The notes under the pieces were generated by a model. That model had not been told where the DNA came from and made no database searches. It saw only the letters and a program-made list of their open reading frames with translations. Shown in pieces: positions 59,276 through 64,000 of a DNA stretch of 64,000 nucleotides. The DNA is from [Actinomadura] parvosata subsp. kistnae. GTDB lineage: Bacteria; Actinomycetota; Actinomycetes; Streptosporangiales; Streptosporangiaceae. The stretch lies in NCBI RefSeq assembly GCF_900323885.1, contig NZ_OOHJ01000030.1:827308-891307 (forward strand), in the 5' to 3' direction. Both the position numbers and the translations under genes were made by a program. Within the stretch, counting starts at the first letter, position 1. The number at the start of each line of letters is the position of its first letter.

Positions 59276-59384
59276 GGAGATCCCGGTCCGTCAGGCCCGT
59301 TTCCGAGACATGCCCCGGGGAGATCGCGTACGGTGACGCGTTGACCACCGGCCAAGCCCGCAAGCCTCCCCGGAGCCTGCTCTC

Positions 59385-60407
59385 ATGCGAACCGCCACGG
59401 CGATCCTCTCCTTCGTGCTCGCCCTCGCCCTCCTGCCCCTCCAACCGGCCGCCGCCGCGTCGCTGCCCGGCGGCAAGAGCACCTACGTCGTCTCCCAGGG
59501 CCACCTGAAGGCGTCCTCCCGGGAGAACTGGGTCCGCCTGGGCACCTACCGCTTCGCCGCGAACGGCACGGTCAGCGCCTCGTCGTACCTGTGGTGGCAG
59601 CGCCGTCCCGAGGCCAGGCAGCGCACCGGCATGGTCCCCGACAAGAGCTGCACCACCAAGGCGGGAGGCTCGGCCTCCCGCCCCCGCATGTGCCGGGTGC
59701 TCACCGCCGGCGGCTACACCGGCGCCCCGGACGAGAGCCGCACCGGCACGTTCACCATGGCCGGCGACGTCCTCACCATCCGGTGGAAGATCGCCCAGGC
59801 GTGGACGGAGCAGTGGTACGTCCGCCGCTCCCCCGACGGCAAGCTGACCCGCCTCGACCTCAAGGGCAGCACCCTGGCCACGCACGGGTACGGCTACGGC
59901 AGCAACGCCGCGATCGGCACCCGGCGCGCGATGAGCTCGGTCAAGGCGTTCCCCGGCGCGCTGCGGCAGGACCTGACGAGCTGGGCCGGCGACAAACTCG
60001 TCACCTCGAACAACCAGCCGTTCAGCCTCTCCTCCTTCCGCGCCTGCACCACCACGACGTCGTGCCTGACGTACCTGCAGCCGTCGTCGCGCAGCGCCTG
60101 CCAGAAGTCCGGCGGCTGCCCGAACTACGGCGGCGGGACGAAGGCCGACATCAGCTCCATCCAGTACTACCTCACGAAGATCTCCAACTCCGACCGCCGC
60201 GACACGATGTGGCACTGGTGCACCTGCCTGGCGATGGAGCGCCGCGAGTTCTGCTACACCGGCAACTCCCACGTCAAGCCGCTCATGCAGGTCATCGACG
60301 ACAGCGGCGCCTTCCGCGGCTGGGTCGGCGCCGAAGCGTCCTTCTCGACCGGCTCGTCCAGGAAGGCCGACATGCTGGCGGTGTTCCGCCTCACCGACTT
60401 CCGCTGA
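59385..60407 (+). CDS. secreted protein of unknown function, cysteine-containing
   Basis: A 340-residue protein with a clear signal peptide (MRTATAILSFVLALALLPLQPAAAA). The mature part has many Tyr, Trp and Ser, and eleven or more cysteines including the pairs CxC in WHWCTCLAM and repeated Thr-Ser-Cys in the middle. No domain family was recognised. The pattern YVVSQGHLKASSRENWVRLGTYRFAANGTVSASSYLWWQR suggests a beta-rich fold. Stand-alone gene, convergent with the universal stress protein gene 11 bases away. Confidence 0.8.
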   Translation: MRTATAILSFVLALALLPLQPAAAASLPGGKSTYVVSQGHLKASSRENWVRLGTYRFAANGTVSASSYLWWQRRPEARQRTGMVPDKSCTTKAGGSASRPRMCRVLTAGGYTGAPDESRTGTFTMAGDVLTIRWKIAQAWTEQWYVRRSPDGKLTRLDLKGSTLATHGYGYGSNAAIGTRRAMSSVKAFPGALRQDLTSWAGDKLVTSNNQPFSLSSFRACTTTTSCLTYLQPSSRSACQKSGGCPNYGGGTKADISSIQYYLTKISNSDRRDTMWHWCTCLAMERREFCYTGNSHVKPLMQVIDDSGAFRGWVGAEASFSTGSSRKADMLAVFRLTDFR

Positions 60408-60418
60408 TCCGAGACGGT

Positions 60419-61255
60419 TCAGGCGCGGACGACGGCGACCGGGCAGCGGGCATGGTGCAGCACGCCCCGGCTGACCGAGCCGAGCAGCGCCGAGCCGAGG
60501 GCGCCGCGCCCGTGCGAGCCGACCACCAGCAGACCGGCGCGTTCGGAGGCCGCCGTCAGCGCGTCCACCGGATGCGCGCACGGGACGTCCTCGACCACCC
60601 GCGGGTGGTCCGGGCCGAGCACCTTCAGCCGGTCGCGGATCACCTGCGACTGCAGGGCGCGGATGTCGTCCAGGTCGTACGGGATGTCCGGGGCGTAGGC
60701 GTGCACGGGGAGCTGCCAGGCGTGCACCACCCTGAGCGTCGCGCCCCGCAGCAGCGCCTGCTCGCCGGCGTAGGCGAGGGCCGGCTCGCACTCCGGCGAG
60801 TCGTCCACCCCCACCACGACCTCCTCGCTCGCGGGCAGGTGCGCGCCGCGCACCACGACCACCGGGCAGCGGACGTGCCCGGCCAGGTGCATGCTCACCG
60901 AGCCCAGCAGCGCCCCGGCGAACCCGCCCAGCCCCCGGCTGCCGACCACCAGCGCGGCGGCGTCCCCCACCTGCTCGGCCAGCACCTCGGCCGGCCGGCC
61001 CGCCACCTGCCGGGTGGTGACCTCGACGGCCGGCTGCCGCTCCCGTATCAGCGCCTCCGCCTCGTCCAGCACCTGCCGACCCGCGCGCAGCAGCAGGTCC
61101 GGCAGGTCGGCGCCGGGGGGCTTGCCGACCTGGTACCACGAGGTGTCGGCCACGTGCACGACCCGCAGCGGCAGGCGCCTGCGTGCGGCGTCGCCGGCCG
61201 CCCACTCCACGGCGGCACGCGAGGCCACCGACCCGTCCGCGCCCACGATGATCAT
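60419..61255 (-). CDS. universal stress protein, two Usp domains
   Basis: Cytoplasmic stress protein of 278 residues built of two tandem UspA domains. Each ends in an ATP-binding motif: GSRGLGGFAGALLGSVS (about residues 115-131) and GSHGRGALGSALLGSVS (about 252-268). Starts MIIVGADGSVASRAAVEWA. The ATG at 61255 has GAAGGAGGAGGAAAC. ATP-binding two-domain forms are frequent in the dormancy or hypoxia responses of actinomycetes, which fits the DosS-like kinase elsewhere in this window only loosely. Confidence 0.95.
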   Translation of the reverse strand: MIIVGADGSVASRAAVEWAAGDAARRRLPLRVVHVADTSWYQVGKPPGADLPDLLLRAGRQVLDEAEALIRERQPAVEVTTRQVAGRPAEVLAEQVGDAAALVVGSRGLGGFAGALLGSVSMHLAGHVRCPVVVVRGAHLPASEEVVVGVDDSPECEPALAYAGEQALLRGATLRVVHAWQLPVHAYAPDIPYDLDDIRALQSQVIRDRLKVLGPDHPRVVEDVPCAHPVDALTAASERAGLLVVGSHGRGALGSALLGSVSRGVLHHARCPVAVVRA

Positions 61256-61398
61256 GTTTCCTCCTCCTTCGTCACGCCTCCCATCGCACCACGCGCCTCC
61301 CGCTCCCGTCAGGGCCGGAGGTCGCGCCCACAAGGGCCGAACGGCCCTGTCCGCCACCGGCGTGAGCGCCTTTACAACGTAGATTCGTTATGCGCCTC

Positions 61399-62064
61399 TT
61401 AGGCGGCGCCGGCAAGCAGGTCGTCGAGCACGTGCAGGGCCCGCCACGCCGTCGTCATGCCGAACCGGGCGGAGAAGCGCACGACCGCCCGAAGGTCCTC
61501 CGGGGTGGCGCCGGCGCCGAGGGCCCGGCCGACGTGGGCGCGGAAGCTCTCCTCCAGGGTCTGGTAGAGCACGTCGACGGTCATCGTGATGAAGGCGCGC
61601 TCCCGTACCGACAGCAGACGCATATTGGCGCGCATGCGTGACTGCAGGTCCATGTAGCGGGCGAAGGGGGCGTCGAGGGCGGCCACCTCCTGCCGCATGC
61701 GCTCCGGCAGCGGGCTGCCGGAGCCGGCGGCGTTCACCTCGTGGGCCTGGCCGGTGGGGCGGGGCAGGTCGTGCTCGCGCTCCAGCTCGACCAGGCGGGC
61801 CAGCGCCGACTGGGCGGCCGGGTAGCCGCTGTCGTAGGCGACGAAGCGGAGCAGCTCGCGCAGGTCGTCGGCGGAGACGCCACTGTCCAGCGCCGCCAGC
61901 ACGTGCCGGGTGAAGGGCAGGCCGAGGGTCTGCCGGCAGACGTCGGCGGTGAGGTTGAGCAGGGCCTGCTCGCGTGCGGTCAGCTCGGTGATCTCGGCCT
62001 GGAGCAGGCTGTCGGTGGCGGCGCTCATCTCGTCGAACGTCGCGTCCATCACCTGGGTGTGCAT
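61399..62064 (-). CDS. carboxymuconolactone decarboxylase (CMD) family protein, double-domain
   Basis: AhpD-like helical protein of 221 residues with two CMD-like halves (about 15-95 and 125-215). The first half has NLTADVCRQTLGLPFTRHVLAALDSGVSADDLRELLRFVAYDSG; only one cysteine is present where peroxidase types have CxxC, so an AhpD-like disulfide reaction is unlikely. The ATG at 62064 has CATGGAGGACC. Divergent from the microprotein/NRAMP-like operon across a region with strong inverted repeats. Confidence 0.85.
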   Translation of the reverse strand: MHTQVMDATFDEMSAATDSLLQAEITELTAREQALLNLTADVCRQTLGLPFTRHVLAALDSGVSADDLRELLRFVAYDSGYPAAQSALARLVELEREHDLPRPTGQAHEVNAAGSGSPLPERMRQEVAALDAPFARYMDLQSRMRANMRLLSVRERAFITMTVDVLYQTLEESFRAHVGRALGAGATPEDLRAVVRFSARFGMTTAWRALHVLDDLLAGAA

Positions 62065-62076
62065 GAAGGTCCTCCA

Positions 62077-62126
62077 TGAGTGAACAACTGTAGCGCTACG
62101 ACTGTAGGGCAACAGGTGTTCACTCA
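62077..62126. promoter_or_regulatory. inverted repeats in the CMD / NRAMP-operon divergent promoter
   Basis: TGAGTGAACA (62077-62086) and TGTTCACTCA (62117-62126) are perfect 10-bp arms. Inside lies a 10-bp palindrome GTAGCGCTAC (62090-62099) followed by ACTGTAG. The region separates two divergent transcription units and is a strong candidate operator. Confidence 0.7.
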
Positions 62127-62173
62127 CAAGAGGCAGGACTGATGTGGATCTATCAGGGCAGTTCACGGTCGTG

Positions 62174-62266
62174 ATGGATGAAGGGCTCGTCCTGCTGATG
62201 GCGTGGGGGCAGTTCCTGGCGCTGCTGGTCGTGCTCGGGTACGTGCTGCTGAGGCGGCAGTCATGA
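62174..62266 (+). CDS. 30-residue single-helix membrane microprotein
   Basis: A short gene, MDEGLVLLMAWGQFLALL then VVLGYVLLRRQS: acidic start, one hydrophobic helix of about 20 residues and a basic end. Its TGA overlaps the ATG of the lipoprotein gene (ATGA), as do all the following junctions of this operon, which argues that it is translated. No family known. A helper subunit of the transporter downstream is a reasonable idea, but untested. Confidence 0.55.
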   Translation: MDEGLVLLMAWGQFLALLVVLGYVLLRRQS

Positions 62267-62694
62267 GGGCGGGCTGGGTGGCCCTCGCGCTGGCCGTCGG
62301 GGCGGCGGGGTGTTCGAGCCCGGCGTGGAACGACCGCGACTACGAGCTGAAGGCCGCCGCCTCCGCCGAGACGGTCGGCTCGACCGTCGAGGTGGTACGG
62401 CTCGCCGTGGGCGGCGGCGGGCGGCTGACGCGGCCGTACCTGAAAGTCGTGCTGACGAACGCCGCCGGGCAGGTGCAGAGCGTCAACGACCAGTTCGGCG
62501 GCGTGCAGCCGCCGTCCGAGCGGGCGGAGAAGCTGGGCGAGCAGTTGCTGCAGGTCACCGAGCGGGCCGAGAAGGAGATCTCCGGGCTGCTGGTGGAGGT
62601 GCGGCGCGACCGGGTGGAGGACCCGGCGGCGGCGGTGCGGCGGCTGGCCGGGCTGGGCGAGAGGTTGCGGGGCTTCCAGGAAGAGTACGAATGA
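62263..62694 (+). CDS. small lipoprotein, helical
   Basis: A 143-residue exported protein. MRAGWVALALAVGAAGCSS has a lipobox GAAGC with cysteine 17. The rest is mixed with a helical C-terminal half (ERAEKLGEQLLQVTERAEKEISGLLVEVRRDRVEDPAAAVRRLAGLGERLRGFQEEYE) that looks like a coiled helical hairpin. No known domain. It is coupled by ATGA overlaps to the microprotein before and the NRAMP-like transporter after, so it probably works with the transporter at the outer face of the membrane. Confidence 0.78.
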   Translation: MRAGWVALALAVGAAGCSSPAWNDRDYELKAAASAETVGSTVEVVRLAVGGGGRLTRPYLKVVLTNAAGQVQSVNDQFGGVQPPSERAEKLGEQLLQVTERAEKEISGLLVEVRRDRVEDPAAAVRRLAGLGERLRGFQEEYE

Positions 62695-63920
62695 AGAAGT
62701 TCCTGGGCATCACGCTGGGCATCCTGACCGCGATCGGCGGGTTCGTGGACATCGGCGACCTGGTCGCCAACGCGCTGGTCGGCTCCCGGTTCGGCATGTC
62801 GCTGGCGTGGGTGGTGGTGCTGGGCGTGCTGGGCATCTGCGTGTTCGCCGAGATGTCCGGACGCATCGCGGCGGTCTCCGGGCGTGCGGTGTTCGACCTG
62901 GTACGCGAGCGCCTCGGCCCCAAGGCCGGCCTGGCCAACCTCGGGGCGTCGTTCTTCATCCTGGGCCTGACCGTGGCCGCCGAGATCGGCGGCGCGGCGC
63001 TGGCCCTGGAGCTGGCCACCGGCGTGAACTACCTGCTGTGGGTGCCGGGCGTGGCGTTCGTGGCGTGGCTGGTCATGTGGCGGGTGAAGTTCGAGACCAT
63101 CGAGCGGGTCTTCGGGCTCGGCGGGCTGGCGCTGGTGGTGTTCGTCGTCGCCCTGTGGCAGCTCGGGCCCGACTGGGGGCAGCTCTGGCAGCAGGCCGCC
63201 CGGCCCGCGCCGCCCGAGGGCGAGGCCGTGCCGACGTACTTCTACTACGCGATCGCGCTGCTGGGCGGGGCCATGACGCCGTACGAGGTGTTCTTCTTCT
63301 CCTCCGGCGGCGTCGAGGAGAAGTGGACGCGCTCGGACCTGTCGGTCTCGCGGGCGAACGTGTTCATCGGCTTCCCGCTCGGCGGCCTGCTGTCGCTGGC
63401 CATCGCCGCGTGCGCGGCCACCGTGTTCCTGCCGGTGCACGTGCAGGTGGACTCGCTGGACCAGATGGTGCTGCCGGTCGCGCTGGGCGTCGGCCAGATC
63501 GGGCTGGCGCTGGTGATCCTCGGCGTGTTCGCGGCCACGTTCGGGGCGACGCTGGAGGTGGCGCTGTCGTCGGGCTACTGCCTGAGCCAGTATTTCGGCT
63601 GGCAGTGGGGCAAGTTCGTGCGGCCGCGCGAGGCGGCGCGGTTCCACGCCACCATCCTCGTGGTGATGATCGTGGCGACGGCGCTCATCCTGACGACCAT
63701 CGACCCGATCATGGTGACCGAGTACTCGCTGGTGTTCTCGGCGGCGGCGCTGCCGCTGACGTACCTGCCGGTGCTGATGATCGCCAACGACCGGGACTAC
63801 ATGCGGGACAAGGTGAACGGCAGGCTCTCCAACACGCTGGGGACGATATTCATGATCCTTCTTGTCGTGGTGTCCATCGCGGCGATCCCGCTCATGCTGG
63901 CCACGAAGGCGGGCCAATGA
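62691..63920 (+). CDS. divergent NRAMP-family metal-ion transporter
   Basis: Membrane transporter of 409 residues with 11 predicted helices and the NRAMP/LeuT order. In helix 1 the metal-binding DPGN of true NRAMPs is replaced by DIGD (GGFVDIGDLVAN). In helix 6 the AxxMPH motif is read here as GAMTPYEVFFFSSG: threonine for the metal-binding methionine and tyrosine for histidine. Loss of the soft sulfur ligand suggests a harder ion such as Mg or another substrate (inference). Fourth junction partner: ATGA overlaps on both sides, with a lipoprotein before and a PRC-barrel protein after. Confidence 0.85.
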   Translation: MKKFLGITLGILTAIGGFVDIGDLVANALVGSRFGMSLAWVVVLGVLGICVFAEMSGRIAAVSGRAVFDLVRERLGPKAGLANLGASFFILGLTVAAEIGGAALALELATGVNYLLWVPGVAFVAWLVMWRVKFETIERVFGLGGLALVVFVVALWQLGPDWGQLWQQAARPAPPEGEAVPTYFYYAIALLGGAMTPYEVFFFSSGGVEEKWTRSDLSVSRANVFIGFPLGGLLSLAIAACAATVFLPVHVQVDSLDQMVLPVALGVGQIGLALVILGVFAATFGATLEVALSSGYCLSQYFGWQWGKFVRPREAARFHATILVVMIVATALILTTIDPIMVTEYSLVFSAAALPLTYLPVLMIANDRDYMRDKVNGRLSNTLGTIFMILLVVVSIAAIPLMLATKAGQ

Positions 63921-64000
63921 GTGGGCCGGCGGGGCGGGCCCGCGTGCTGCACGCGCAGCTCCACCTGCTGGACCGGCAGGTGGTGCACGACCACGACGGC
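63917..64000 (+). CDS. PRC-barrel-like protein (start only, cut by window end)
   Basis: Only 28 codons are visible: MSGPAGRARVLHAQLHLLD then RQVVHDHDG. The LLDRQVVDxDG pattern is the start of PRC-barrel domains, which in actinobacteria often precede MgtE N-terminal and CBS domains in proteins encoded beside NRAMP-like transporters (recalled context). It overlaps the transporter stop by four bases. Confidence 0.6.
   Translation, partial: MSGPAGRARVLHAQLHLLDRQVVHDHDG

Noticed and set aside
59124..61205. A 693-codon minus-strand frame over the secreted protein and the Usp gene
   Set aside because: Its sequence is typical of an out-of-frame reading of high-GC genes, and it crosses two well supported genes.

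Overview
The window is very GC-rich DNA with dense, mostly short-spaced genes, GTG starts, several leaderless-looking starts and large families of TetR, LacI, ROK, AraC, XRE, ECF and two-component regulators. This is typical of a soil actinomycete; the gene styles suggest a Streptosporangiaceae (Nonomuraea-like) chromosome, but that is inference, not a measured assignment. No rRNA, tRNA, CRISPR array, phage or transposase was seen.

Layout. 1-2.95 kb: a MacB/FtsX-type ABC exporter (permease cut by the window edge plus two ATPases) whose gene junction is built of 20-bp repeats. 3-8.3 kb: a secreted esterase-like hydrolase, an SRPBCC protein, a TetR/NAD-epimerase pair around a 36-bp perfect palindrome, and a TetR/FAD-monooxygenase pair with its own palindrome. 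8.4-12.8 kb: a kinase-like protein, a VAO/PCMH-type flavin oxidase and folE-queD-queC, the preQ0 (7-deazaguanine) precursor pathway without queE. 13-21.5 kb: a secreted M23 peptidase, ROK and AraC regulators, a TetR with twin operators, and a small stress group (hemerythrin, OsmC, DinB/MDMPI-like protein). A decayed WYL regulator and a transporter stub end this stretch.

21.5-33.3 kb is one carbohydrate-utilisation locus. It has two secreted clan-A-like glycosidases, a cytoplasmic GH63/MGH1-like glycosidase, an ABC sugar importer (lipoprotein and two permeases, no ATPase) and a LacI regulator. Five copies of a CGAATCGATTCG-type operator sit on the promoters of the two secreted enzymes and the importer, so the regulon can be read from sequence.

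33.3-49.2 kb holds an MBL/XRE/NmrA operon, a LysE exporter, a NarL-type two-component pair next to a frameshifted membrane gene, an NlpC/P60 hydrolase, an ABC-2-like membrane protein carrying a ~260-residue Ser/Glu/Arg/Pro repeat, an OmpR/histidine-kinase pair whose ATP-binding domain contains VEAG repeats, and a DosS-like double-GAF kinase. 49.3-58.2 kb holds a cold-shock gene with a hairpin leader, two cell-wall hydrolases sharing a duplicated SapA-like C-terminal domain, a frameshifted AfsR/SARP-type regulator, DUF899 and LLM-flavin proteins, and an ECF41 sigma factor with a recognisable autoregulated promoter. 58.3-64 kb holds an SDR enzyme, an unknown secreted protein, a universal stress protein, a CMD-family protein and a tightly overlapping operon: 30-residue membrane microprotein, lipoprotein, divergent NRAMP-like transporter and a PRC-barrel protein cut by the window end.

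Two themes run across the window. Short tandem duplications (12 to 47 bp units) have repeatedly expanded at gene ends, gene junctions and inside surface or sensor proteins. Three otherwise intact-looking genes carry frameshifts (WYL regulator, membrane protein at 39.1 kb, AfsR-like regulator), which are either real decay or assembly indels.
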